Below, piece after piece: positions 10,835-21,150 of a stretch of 64,000 nt of DNA. Under the pieces are notes generated by a model. The model had not been told where the DNA came from, searched no databases, and saw only the letters and a program-made list of their open reading frames with translations. The position numbers and the translations under genes were made by a program. The stretch is taken from the NCBI GenBank assembly GCA_963920635.1, contig OY987302.1:25581278-25645277 (forward strand). Reading direction: 5' to 3'. Source of the DNA: Pseudeuparius sepicola (Eukaryota; Arthropoda; Insecta; Coleoptera; Anthribidae). Each line of letters starts with the position of its first letter. Position 1 is the first letter of the stretch.

Positions 10835-12702
10835 CTCGACTTAGCCAAAAGGCATTCGCACTCCCTCTACGGGGAACATTCACTCAGATCCCGGGTATCC
10901 TGGATACCAAAAGGATCTGGCTCGGACGAGACCCTTGCCATGTTATCGGACCTTAGGTGACATTGATGTTGTTGGACGTTCCTGCACTCCCCATGAATTT
11001 CCTGACGGTTCGGGCTGTCGCAAGTAGTACCGCTTTCTGCATGGACCTGTAAAGATTATCAGTTAGACCCAGCTCTTTGATGTTTCTCAGCAAACTTTTT
11101 GGTATGACACCAGTTGTTGACACGATGATTGGAATCGTCTGAACGTTGTCCATTTCCCATTGCCTTCTAATTCGTTCTTCTAAATCTCTGTACTTCGCGA
11201 TCTTCTCGACTTGCTTCACACGCAGGTTGTTGTTGTTCGGGATGGCCACATCAATCAGAGTTGTCTGCCTAGAAATTTTATCAACTATTATAAGGTCCGG
11301 TCTGTTATGGGCAACTCGTTGATCTGTCAGAACTGTACGATCCCAGTACATCTTGTAGTTGCTGTTCTCAAGAACAGGCTCAGGTGTGTAGTTGTAATAT
11401 GGGACCCTCTCTGCCTGCACAAGCAGCAGCTTTTCCGCCAGTTCCTGGTGCAAGATCTTGGCAACCGAATCGTGTCGTTCCTTATATTCCGTTGATGCGA
11501 ACATCTGACAAACTCCTGTTATGTGCTGGATTGTTTCTGAAATTGGGCACCCGTATCTGCATCTGTCATCCACTACCGATGCATCTCCTACAATGAATTT
11601 TAGGTAGTTGCGAGTTGGTATAACCTGATCTTGTATGGCCAGTAGGAAGCCTTCCGTCTTGGGGAACATTCGTCCCGAGGTCAGCCAATAGTTCGACGCT
11701 AACTTGTCGACATGTTCCTGGTTAACCTCATTAGGATGCCTCCCGTGCAGCGGCTTCCCCAACCACCTCTGTAGTAGCTCTGTATTGTAGGTTCGGTGGT
11801 GATTTTGACGCTCGTGTTCCGTCAGACATAGCGGTGTTGAGACGTCTGCTCCGCATATAGCCCTATGTAGTGTGGAGCTGTTGGCCTGCCTGTAGAAATA
11901 ATTACGCAGATTTAATATTTGTTGGTCCAATTGCTTGCTGAGATCTGCCAATCCTCTTCCTCCTAGTTGACGTGGCAGAGTTGTTCTTTCTACGGCGCTA
12001 CGGGGATGATGTTTATGAGCTTTTGTCAGTAGTGTCCTAACTTTTCGTTGCAGGTTGTTGATGTCCGTGTTGGTCCAATTCCCTATTCCGAACGAATAGC
12101 TGAGTACAGAGCACGCATACGTGTTCAGGGCCTTAAACAAATTCCTAATGTTAAGATTAGTTCGCACTACTTGTCTTGCTCTCTTGATGAATTCATTCCT
12201 TAAATCGATCTTCATTGTTCGATGGTCTATCCTTTGAGCTTGTTTCATCCCAAGATACTTGTATGTATCTCCCTTGCTCATTGCTTCGATCTCCTGGCCG
12301 TCCTGCATCTCGTGTGCGCTTTGTTCGAGCTTTCCCCGGATGATATTAAGGGTGCGGCACTTGTCCAGTCCAAACAGCATTCCGATGTCCCTGGAGAACT
12401 CCTCTACAATTTTAAGCATTTGCGTTAGTTGGTTTTTGGTTGCGGCGATCAGTTTTAAATCATCCATATATAATAGGTGATTCAACTTGGTCGCTTCTGC
12501 GTTGTTGCTTTTGACAGCGAAGCCATATTTTGTAGAGTTCAACCGATGTGATAGAGGGTTCATCGCCATGCAGAACCACAGTGGACTGAGTGAATCTCCT
12601 TGGAAAATCCCTCTTCGGATGTTGATTGTGTCGGTCTCGATGTTACTGTCTGCGGTTCTGAGTTGTATCTTAGTGCGCCAGGTTGTCATAACGTGTTCTA
12701 AA
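10835..12702 (-). mobile_element. R4/Dong retrotransposon, 5'-truncated copy 2
   Basis: Nearly identical to the 3' part of copy 1, including the terminal CGACTTAGCC (plus sense). The homology stops at about 12702 inside the RT domain, followed by AATTAAAAAATATTATTATC and then copy 3. 5' truncation is the usual outcome of incomplete reverse transcription. Confidence 0.9.
10953..12689 (-). pseudogene. 5'-truncated R4 RT-RLE reading frame (copy 2)
   Basis: 578 codons are still open. The frame begins within the RT (MTTWRTKIQLRT) and keeps YMDD, the CCHC knuckle and the PD...D endonuclease. It lacks the DNA-binding N-terminus and the first RT motifs, so it cannot be autonomous. One in-frame difference from copy 1 is the extra residue at NTELLQRW versus NDKLQRW, and the knuckle reads ISETIQHITGVC. 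Confidence 0.9.
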
Positions 12703-12718
12703 TTAAAAAATATTATTA

Positions 12719-15131
12719 TCTCGACTTAGCCAAAAGGCATTCGCACTCCCTCTACGGGGAACATTCACTCAGATCCCGGGTATCCCGGATACCATAAGGA
12801 TCTGGCTCGGACGAGACCCTTGCCATGTTATCGGGCCTTAGGTGACATTGATGTTGTTGGATGATCCTGCATTCCCCATGAATTTCCTGACGGTTCGGGC
12901 TGTCGCAAGTAGTACCGCTTTCTGCATGGACCTGTAAAGACTATCAGTTAGACCCAGCTCCTTGATGTTTCTCAGCAAACTTTTTGGTATAACACCAGTT
13001 GTTGACATGATGATTGGAATCGTCTGGACGTTCTCCATTTCCCATTGCCTTCTAATTCGTTCTTCTAAATCTCTGTACTTCGCGATCTTCTCGACTTGCT
13101 TCACACGCAGGTTGTTGTTGTTCGGGATGGCCACATCAATCAGAGTTGTCTGCCTAGAAATTTTATCAACTATTATAAGGTCCGGTCTGTTATGAGCAAC
13201 TCGTTGATCTGTCAGAACTGTACGATCCCAGTACATCTTGTAGTTGCTGTTCTCAAGAACAGGCTCAGGTGTGTAGTTGTAATATGGGACCCTCTCTGCC
13301 TGCACAAGCAGCAGCTTTTCCGCCAGTTCCTGGTGCAAGATCTTGGCAACCGAATCGTGTCGTTCCTTATATTCCGTTGATGCGAACATCTGACATCCTC
13401 CTGTTATGTGCTGGATTGTTTCTGAAGTTGGGCACCCGTATCTGCATCTGTCATCCACTACCGATGCATCTCCTACAATGAATTTTAGGTAGTTGCGAGT
13501 TGGTATAACCTGATCTTGTATGGCCAGTAGGAAGCCTTCCGTCTCGGGGAACATTCGTCCCGAGGTCAGCCAATAGTTCGACGCTAACTTGTCGACATGT
13601 TCCTGGTTAACCTCATTAGGATGTCTCCCGTGCAGCGGCTTCCCCAACCACCTCTGTAGTTTATCGTTGTCGGTTCGGTGGTGATTTTGACGCTCGTGTT
13701 CCGTCAGACGTAGCGGTGTTGAGACGTCTGCTCCGCATATAGCCCTATGTAGTGTGGAGCTGTTGGCCTGCCTGTAGAAATAATTACGCAGATTTAATAT
13801 TTGTTGGTCCAATTGCTTGCTGAGATCTGCCAATCCTCTTCCTCCTAGTTGACGTGGCAGAGTTGTTCTTTCTACGGCGCTACGGGGATGATGTTTATGA
13901 GCTTTTGTCAGTAGTGTCCTAACTTTTCGTTGCAGGTTGTTGATGTCCGTGTTGGTCCAATTCACTATTCCGAACGAATAGCTGAGTACAGAGCACGCAT
14001 ACGTGTTCAGGGCCTTAAACAAATTCCTGCTGTTAAGATCAGTTCGCACTACTTGTCTTACTCTCTTGATGAATTCATTCGTTAAATCAGTCTTCATTGT
14101 TCGATGGTCTATCCTTTGAGCTTGTTTCATCCCGAGATACTTGTATGTATCTCCCTTGCTCATTGCTTCGATCTCCTGGCCGTCCTGCATCTCGTGTGCG
14201 CTTTGTTCGAGCTTTCCCCGGATGATATTAAGGGTGCGGCACTTGTCCAGTCCAAACAGCATTCCGATGTCCCTGGAGAACTCCTCTACAATTTTAAGCA
14301 TTTGCGTTAGTTGGTTTTTGGTTGCGGCGATCAGTTTTAAATCATCCATATATAATAGGTGATTCAACTTGATCGCTTCTGCGTTGTTGCTTTTGATAGC
14401 GAAGCCATATTTTGTAGAGTTCAACCGATGTGATAGAGGGTTCATCGCCATGCAGAACCACAGTGGACTGAGTGAATCTCCTTGGAAAATCCCTCTTCGG
14501 ATGTTGATTGTGTCGGTCTCGATGTTACTGTCTGCGGTTCTGAGTTGTATCTTAGTGCGCCAGGTTGTCATAACGTGTTCTAAAAAGGAAACTGTATGAT
14601 GATCTATTTTATACAGCTTTAAGATACCTGTGAGCCAGTCGTGAGGTACGGAATCAAATGCTTTTTTGTAGTCCACATAAGCCATGTGGAGGTTTCGTTG
14701 CTTGGAATGAGCCTGGTTGCAGATGACAGAGTCTATGATGAGTTGCTCTTTGCATCCCATTGCGCCCTTCGAGCAGCCCTTCTGCTGCATTGCAATGATG
14801 TTGTTCCGCTCGCAGTGAGCATATATTCGCTGCGTAAGGCAAGATGTGATTATCTTGTAAAGCGTAGGCAAGCAGGTTATTGGGCGGTACTTGGCAGGGT
14901 TATCCGTATTCCGCTGGTCTTTTGGTAACAGGTAAGTTGCACCCTGTGTAAGAAACAATGGCATTTTCAGAGGATCGAGCAAGACTTCATTAATTAAGGT
15001 AGTTATTTGTTCATGCGTGCACCACAACTTCTTAATCCAATAATTTTGGAGATGATCTGGACCTGGTGCCTTCCAGTTGTGGGAATTCTTGATGACATCG
15101 GAGACCTCAGCGGTTGTGAATTGCTCGTGTT
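12719..15131 (-). mobile_element. R4/Dong retrotransposon, 5'-truncated copy 3
   Basis: Third copy in the same orientation. Its 3' end follows TATTATTAT at 12711-12719, and its 5' end breaks into (TTATTA)n at about 15131, where copy 1 continues with GCATCTGG. It is longer than copy 2 (about 2.4 kb). Confidence 0.9.
12838..15129 (-). pseudogene. 5'-truncated R4 RT-RLE reading frame (copy 3)
   Basis: At least 729 codons are open from the internal ATG at 15027, and the frame reads on upstream to the truncation point. It holds the full RT core (YRPITCLPTLYK, DYKKAFDSVPHDWL, YMDD), the CCHC knuckle and the endonuclease, but no N-terminal Myb-like domain. Several substitutions relative to copies 1 and 2 (for example NDKLQRW with TDNDK upstream, and NAGSSNN near the end) show it is an independent copy and not a recent segmental duplication of copy 2. 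Confidence 0.88.
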
Positions 15132-15150
15132 ATTATTATTATTATTATAT
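15130..15150. repeat. (TTA)n microsatellite at the 5' junction of R4 copy 3
   Basis: Six or seven TTA units followed by TATAATTATATATT. This is the remaining part of the TAA-type target tract. Confidence 0.85.
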
Positions 15151-15169
15151 AATTATATATTAAAAATAT

Positions 15170-15506
15170 ATCTGAACCAATTACAAAGATTTTTAAGGAT
15201 TTTAATATCCATGTTGCCTATAAAAATCAAAACAACACAAATAAATTCTTTTCTAACTTAAAACCAAATATTACAAATGATTTCCAAACAAATCTTATAT
15301 ATAAAGTGAATTGTCTGAATTGCCATTCAACTTATATCAGCCAGACAAGACACTATTTACACAAAAGACTATACAAAAACCAATATGATATTAAAAATAA
15401 AAATGAACATGCTACTGCCCTTTGTAAACATGCAATTGATAATAGCCACAACTTTGACTTTAAAAATACTGGAATAGGTATTATGCAAGGAAAAAGATTT
15501 TCATAA
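15170..15506 (+). pseudogene. Penelope-like element fragment, linker plus GIY-YIG endonuclease
   Basis: Reading in the frame of 15306, the sequence gives IFKDFNIHVAYKNQ, then a C-x2-C pair (CLNCHSTYISQTRHYLHKRL) and ALCKHAIDNSHNFDFKNT. This is the layout of the GIY-YIG nuclease of Penelope-like retroelements, with YIS-QT replacing the usual YIGQT. The RT domain expected upstream is absent, and the frame ends shortly after FKNTGIGIM, so this is a 3' fragment. A second piece of the same family lies at 16402-16618. Confidence 0.75.
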
Positions 15507-15765
15507 ACGTAATATTCTTGGGCGTCATTTGAAAAAACAAATAAGTACGGGCCAACCGGCCCAAATTTTTAAGCAATATTTTAATTTTTGACAAATTATT
15601 ATTATTGATTTACTAAAGTAAATAAGAGATAATCTAGCATAACTATCAAATGATTTTTTTGTAAATTTAGGTTCACATAACTTGCTAAAGGGAAACGCAA
15701 ATATTAACATTTTATATATCGTTGCGATTAGAAAAATCAGCTCTTTTAAAATATCCGAAAATATA

Positions 15766-15825
15766 CAGGATGTTTATTATTGAAAACAAAAAGTATATTT
15801 TGTTCTACTTTTACGATTCACCCTG
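15766..15825. mobile_element. 60-bp minimal CAGGGTG-type element
   Basis: CAGGATG at 15766 and CACCCTG ending at 15825 face each other and are flanked by TATA on both sides (15762-15765 and 15826-15829). Only 60 bp lie between the flanks. The termini match the larger TATA-flanked elements of this window, so this may be an extreme deletion derivative or a solo-end remnant. Confidence 0.5.
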
Positions 15826-16135
15826 TATAAACCACAAGTCTACCTTTCTAAAGCCCGATACTTACCTTGCAATGTTTATATAAAACTTTTTTTCTATCTG
15901 CAAAAATTAGGGAAATAATAGGGGGTCCGAGTTTTCGCCTGAAGACACTGTACCTACATAGAAGTAAAAAGTCTTTTGTACAAAATAAAATAAACAAAAT
16001 AAAAATTCTGCTGAAGCAAAAAAACTAGTCAAAAATAAGTTTCAGTTTTCGTCTATCTGACCTGTAAATATCTATTGCTTATTCTATAATGTGCTGCTTA
16101 TTTTTATTAACTTTTTCCTATGCACACTTAACATT

Positions 16136-16255
16136 CACAACCCAGAGAGTCTTCTGTCATAATACCTACTCCTCAGCCAAGTTTTAATACGTCTAAGGGT
16201 ACTAAAGGAACGCTCTATTGTACATGTGGTCGGAGGCATGTTAAAATTTGTTATG
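16136..16255 (-). pseudogene. hAT transposase C-terminal dimerisation fragment
   Basis: The minus strand reads NMPPTTCTIERSFSTLRRIK followed by TWLRSRYYDRRLSGL and a stop. ERSFSxLRRIKTxLR is the signature of the hAT-family dimerisation (hATC) segment of ZMYM/TTF-type transposases. Only this C-terminal part is readable and no terminal repeats were found, so it is a relic. Confidence 0.7.
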
Positions 16256-16401
16256 CCTTTCGATACTGCTGGAAAAAATCGCAGTGCTTTTGGAAAAGAC
16301 TTTCAAAACTTAATTCATCTTCGAGGTCGCGATATTGTCATGCCGATATCCATGTATGCCCATTTTTATTTATTACTTATTTTTTTCTTGCTAAACGCAA
16401 G

Positions 16402-16618
16402 TACGGGCCATGAACAAGCTACTGCTCTTTGTAAACATGCAATTGATAACAGCCACAACTTTGACTTTAAAAATACCGAAATATTATGCAAGGAAACAGA
16501 TTTTCATAAACGTAATATTTTAGAAATGATAAAAATTAAAAAACATAAAAATACTATAAACTTTAGAAATGACACTGATGGACTCTCACATATCTACTTG
16601 AATCTTATTACCGAATAA
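16402..16618 (+). pseudogene. Penelope-like element GIY-YIG C-terminal fragment
   Basis: Reads ATALCKHAIDNSHNFDFKNT, then HKRNILEMIKIKKHKN and ending DGLSHIYLNLI. This is the C-terminal half of a Penelope-like endonuclease, nearly identical to 15306-15506 at the shared segment but continuing to the natural end of the protein. One base after FKNTEILCKE has shifted relative to the first copy. The upstream part of this reading frame (from 16226) is antisense to the hAT relic and is not coding. Confidence 0.7.
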
Positions 16619-16619
16619 A

Positions 16620-17197
16620 AATTGACATATTATATAAAATTGTATTAAATGTTTATGATTCTTAGAACTTTAAACCAAGTTCTTTCTTCCACTTAATTTT
16701 GTTCGGCATTATATGTATAACGATTTAACTTTCCCATGAAAACTTTTGTTTCTCCTTATATAGGTACTGATAAAAAAATTGCCAACCTTCTTTTTTGTGT
16801 AACAAAATATGGAAACACCCCCAAATAATGTCGATAAATTTAAGAATTTAAAAAAAATATCACTCTCATAACGTTATATGTACAAAGAAAAGAACATTGA
16901 TATATTGTTTTTCAAAATGGTGACATGCAGCAGTTGAATGTTACTAATTGATTTTGTTAAGTAATCTCGAAAAATTTTACATAACAAACCTGGAATCTGG
17001 AATTAACCCTTTCTGTTAATATATATAAAAAAAATTACTCAAGCAAAATAAATTAGATTTAAATAATTTTTAAATTTTTTTACAATTTTAAAATAAAAAA
17101 ATTATATTCTTTTGTTCCAAATTTTGTTTTGGTAGTAACCCAGGAATACTTTATCAATAAAAAAAATCTACCATGAATACTACATTATAAAAGTAAC
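16620..17197. other. AT-rich intergenic stretch
   Basis: No gene, terminal repeat or domain recognised. Strongly AT-rich, with several A and T runs. Confidence 0.5.
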
Positions 17198-17640
17198 ATG
17201 TCACAGGCGTGTTTTTTCTTGTGTGTTGTAAATAAAAATATTGATAATTGCCGATGGAAGAAGGCCTTAGGGTTCGTCAAAGACCATAAATCTGCGAATA
17301 TTGCACCCGAAGAAGCACATAAATGCATAAAAAATTGTAAGGCACATTTTGATTACCAATCATTCACTTCGTCTGGAAAAAGTTGCTGCTGTTCCATTAA
17401 GATTATTAGGTACCCGCAGCTTATGGTTATCTATAGTAATCTGGCAGGCAGAGAAAAGTCAACAATAAGTATTTTGTGAACTAAAAGCCTATGAAGGCAG
17501 TTCACGACCATTTGGCAGTTTGACAGTACCTCCACAAGAATTTTGTGAATATATAATCAATTTAGAAAATATACTTATCGCATTAGGATGGCTTAGGTTC
17601 TAGCCTACTGAAGGAATTCCGATCAGTAAAATACATACCT
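17198..17640 (+). pseudogene. THAP-type zinc-finger gene fragment
   Basis: The frame from 17198 has cysteine pairs at its start (ACFFLC), a tryptophan in CRWKKALGF, and CKAHFDYQSF, which fits the C-x2-H-F end of a THAP domain. A frameshift later gives AVPLRLLGTRSLW, resembling the AVP motif that closes THAP domains. Further on, an open stretch reads SLTVPPQEFCEYIINLENIL. THAP domains bind DNA in P-element, Kolobok-type and host proteins; which of these this came from is unclear. Stops and frame changes make it non-functional. Confidence 0.45.
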
Positions 17641-17999
17641 ACATCCGTGTGCAAATTTTCCCCATGACTATTTGGTTTCATTATATTATATGCTAGTTCT
17701 TATTTACTACACACTTAAATTTACGAATAGGGAATTAACAACCCAAAGGCAAAATAAATCAAATTCAAAACTTACAATTTTGCAAAACTTGTAAACTATG
17801 TAAATAATTTTGTTTGCTCCTAATTACACACTTATGTATATTTTTACTTACCCTATGTTTAGTTAGGTATATCTTGCTTTATTTAAACATAAAAAATAAA
17901 ATATCTGCATTTTTATTATACATATTATGCTCCTTATTTTTCTGCTATACTTACCTATTACTCCTATTTTAATTTTTAACATTGTACCCAGAGCTGGGC

Positions 18000-18270
18000 A
18001 GGGCTTGAGTGCTTTGTGCTTGCAAAAGTGCTTCAAGCTCTTTGAGGACTTGAAAGCCATGTGCTCGAAGCTCTTTCTTATTTCTGTAATCGGGACTTGG
18101 TAATCGAATTACTTCATAAAAGTGCTTGGTAATTTGTAATTGAAAAAAAAAGGAATGTAAGCCCTTTCAATGTGCTTCAATTACTTTTTAATTTCTACAA
18201 GGGTTTGCAAGCACAAAAAAGAGCTTCGAGCACTTTTTTAAGTGTTTCAAGCCCTCCCAAATATTTACGA
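18000..18270. repeat. Left subterminal AGTGCTTCAAGCCC-type repeats of the hAT element
   Basis: Repeated, imperfect copies of GTGCTTCAAGC, CTTGAAAGCC and GAGCTTCGAGCAC. The same motif set returns at 19140-19440. Clustered subterminal motifs are commonly transposase-binding sites in hAT elements; binding is inferred here. Confidence 0.6.
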
Positions 18271-19139
18271 GTCCTTTTAAAAAATTATAGCATTATTGAA
18301 AAAACGTGTCCAGTGTCCAGTAACCAGCGCCACCAGCATGTATGAACATGCTGAATAAAGTAGATTCAATGAAGGATGGAAGATGATGCCTCCAATTGTA
18401 AAGAAATTTTAAAATTAAGTATATTTTTCCAAGGAGGTCTAATTTTTAGAACGCAGCAAAATCCTGGATTTTTTTCAATAAATGATTTTTTCGTAAAATT
18501 TGAATTTTTTTCACGAACACCTTGTATAAGTTAGACCGGCTATACTATGCAAACGGAAAAGCTTAATCGAATTCTTAAAAAATACCACCAAAATATAGCC
18601 TGTGGTTGATAGAGGGTGCACCGGAAAATCCAATTTTTTCTAATTTTGGCGCCATAACTTAGAGTATTGAAATTTTGTACAAAGGGTACTGAGCTATGGC
18701 AAAATCGACGGCACCATCTATTTTACTATATAAAATGCCTAATATGGTTTTGTGATTTTTGGGGGTTTTCTTTTAATAATAGTAGGCCATGAAATGGGCC
18801 CATTTAAAAAATTATACCCTGAAATGTGGAGCTCTTCGAGTACTATAGGTTGAAGAAAAAAAAATTGAAGATCGGCCAATCTTTCGAAAAAACGGAATTG
18901 TCTCGACTCAAAGTGAAACACACTGTATATGGGTCTACTTCTATTTTAACGTTAAGACCAAGTTGAGGAACTGTGTAACTGAGGTTAATTTAATCAAACT
19001 TGCCCTCTGCTTTTTCTATCTTACTTTTAATTTTAAAGTATACAGAATATAACGTAACTATATAACGATATACCCATCCCATAACCATATCACATCATAT
19101 CCCGCTTTCATTATAAATAAGAAAACAAGTTACTTCAGT

Positions 19140-19440
19140 TCTTTGGTTCTTTGAAGTGCTTTAAAGTCCTTTCATTTTGATTGTGCTTTAAGCCCTTTCA
19201 ATGTGCTTTAAGATCTCTCATTGAGCTTTAAGCCCCTTTCACTGTGCTTTAAGCACTCTTATTATACTCAAGTCCTTTTTAGCAGGGCTTTGTACTTGGA
19301 GTTCAATTACTTTATACGTGTAATTGGTAATTTCAAGTTCTTTCAAAAAGTTAATTGTGATTTGTGCTTGAAGATTGAAGCACATTAAGCAAGGACTTAG
19401 GGCTTAGGGCTTCAAGCACATTTACAAAGTGCTTTGCCCA
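19140..19440. repeat. Right subterminal GTGCTTTAAGCCC-type repeats of the hAT element
   Basis: At least six copies of GTGCTTTAAG(C/A) spaced by about 20-25 bp (for example 19170-19260), ending in the terminal repeat GTGCTTTGCCCAGCTCTG. Confidence 0.6.
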
Positions 19441-19689
19441 GCTCTGATTGCACCAAAAACTAACGATATATACTAATCCTTCTCGGTGCATAATGGAAAG
19501 TTAATATAGAGGTGCCCCCCTATAACTTGGTGCAACCAGCCTTATACGGTGATTTGTATAGTACACCCTCGTAAACAACGGAGTGGCGAGCTGACATTGA
19601 TTTACGACCGGTCGCAAAAAATCGGTGGCTTTTCGACAACTTCAAAGAAGTGAGCGGACTTATAGTATTCTCTAGACTTTGGTATTAGT

Positions 19690-20187
19690 GGGTTGAGGAA
19701 AATCAATTACAGCCTGTACTTTTGGTGGATTAGGTTTGACTCCTTCAGGCGTAATGACATGTCCTAATTAAATTACTTCTCTTCATAAGAATTCACATTT
19801 ATTTGGCTAAATTTTAAAATTAGAGTTTCTTAATCTTCGAAAAACTTCAGTAATGAATTGTTCATGAATTGTAGAAGAATAAATAATAATGTCGTCCACT
19901 AAACATTTTTCATTCTGAATACCCATTAAAATATCTATCAAAATGACCATTGTGAACAGAAAATGCAGGTTTTGAAATGTCTTCCGGATTTATTTCAATT
20001 TGTTGAAACCCAGAAGCCAAATCAAAGTAGTAAAATAATGGCAATTGCCCAACTGATCCAATATATCAGAAATATTAGGCATTGGACATCTGTCATTGAC
20101 ATTTAACTCGTTTAATTTTCGATATTCAATTACAGTTCTCCATTTTTGTTTGCCTGAAGCATCTAATTTTGTTGGTATGACCCATGG
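19690..20187 (-). pseudogene. Gypsy-type reverse transcriptase relic
   Basis: Minus-strand translation gives PWVIPTKLDASGKQKWRTV, YRKLNELNVNDRCPMPNI, DILDQLG, then a deletion, LVDDIIIYS (from the YxDD catalytic box), VFRRLRNSNFKI, PNKCEFL, LGHVITPEGVKPNPPKVQAV and DFPQP. This order is that of Ty3/Gypsy RT. Stops and deletions have removed the middle fingers and palm. Its upstream edge is cut by SINE-like sequence at about 20187. Confidence 0.8.
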
Positions 20188-20256
20188 GCTGCGGTGGCGA
20201 CGTTCGGAGCATTGCTAACCATTTAGACTGCATGTTTTTCTGTAACATAGGTTTAT
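20187..20256 (+). repeat. Diverged 5' fragment of the tRNA-type SINE
   Basis: GCTGCGGTGGCGACGTTCGG and TTTAGACTGCATGTTTTTCTG align with the heads of the SINE copies at 46178 and 49949. It lacks the rest of the element. Confidence 0.55.
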
Positions 20257-20984
20257 ATGCTTGCATAGCCCATAATAATTCTATAAATAAAACACACGGC
20301 GTTACTCCGTTTGACTTATTATTTGTATGTACCTACATGCCTTTAATGGCATTTATTTTAAATTCTTACATAAAGTTTTCAAAATACAAATGCGACATCG
20401 GCGAAAAAAATTATCTTTTAACCATCTGAAGCAATTCTGTTCTATCTAATTCGTCCTACTTCATTAATTTTATTTCTTAGTTCTTCTAAACTTCTTGACA
20501 CTCTTTTTTTGAGACACCCTGTATTTGTAATATATCAAGTTAAAGATACTTTATTACACTGCATCTTTTATCCAAAACTTTTTCTTAATATACATAGGTA
20601 TAGTTATTTCGTAAACTCTTGATAATAAAATCGGGAAAAATCAGAAAAATTTTCAATAATTCCTTAATTACTAATTACCGTTAATTTATCGAAACACTGT
20701 ATATGACAAAATTTGTAGTACATACATAGAGCTTTGGTCTCGGATTTGGTATAAAAAAAAAACTAATGAAATCTTATGAATAGTTCCAGAGATATATCTA
20801 GTTAGTTTTTAAAACTCAACATCAGCCATCTTGCATTGGCCACCATTTCTATTAGCTACCATTTTGAGATAGCAAGCGTGTTGTTTGACATTCTAACCAA
20901 TGTGTCTAACTGCGGTGAAAAGGAAAATTAGTACCCCCAAATTATACCGGCCTGTTGGCTGGCTCATGAACTGTCGAAGTCAGC

Positions 20985-21150
20985 TTGTATCTACTGCATT
21001 TCTGTTATATCCTTATGTCAGGGTCAGATACCTACTGGCTAACTAGAGTATCCATAAACAAGGCTAGTACCCGTGTTTATGGATACTCTAGTTAGCCAAT
21101 GTCTGACACTGACATAAGGAAGGACATGACAGAAATACAGTAGATACAGA
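20985..21150. repeat. Large imperfect palindrome (hairpin MITE relic)
   Basis: ACTGGCTAACTAGAGTATCC at ~21035 pairs with GGATACTCTAGTTAGCCAAT at ~21080. The arms continue outwards through CTTATGTCAG and ACTGCATTTCTG. The loop is about 15 bp. A third, single-arm copy (GTGGCTAACTAGGGATTCC) is at 21246. Confidence 0.7.

Larger units (their letters stand above)
17989..19446. mobile_element. Non-autonomous hAT element (CAGAGCTGGGC termini)
   Basis: Begins CAGAGCTGGGCAGGGCTTG and ends GCCCAGCTCTG. It is flanked by an 8-bp target duplication with one mismatch: ATTGTACC at 17981-17988 and ATTGCACC at 19447-19454. CAGRGSTGGGC ends and 8-bp duplications are hallmarks of hAT elements. Both subterminal regions are packed with variants of AAGTGCTTCAAGCCCTTT in both orientations. 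The centre (about 18410-18940) is different DNA with its own TGTATA-type ends, probably a later insertion. No transposase is encoded. Confidence 0.85.

Noticed and set aside
20500..20700. Possible further TATA-flanked element between CACCCTGTAT and AACACTGTATA
   Set aside because: Both ends point the same way, so they cannot be the two termini of one element; probably two separate end fragments.
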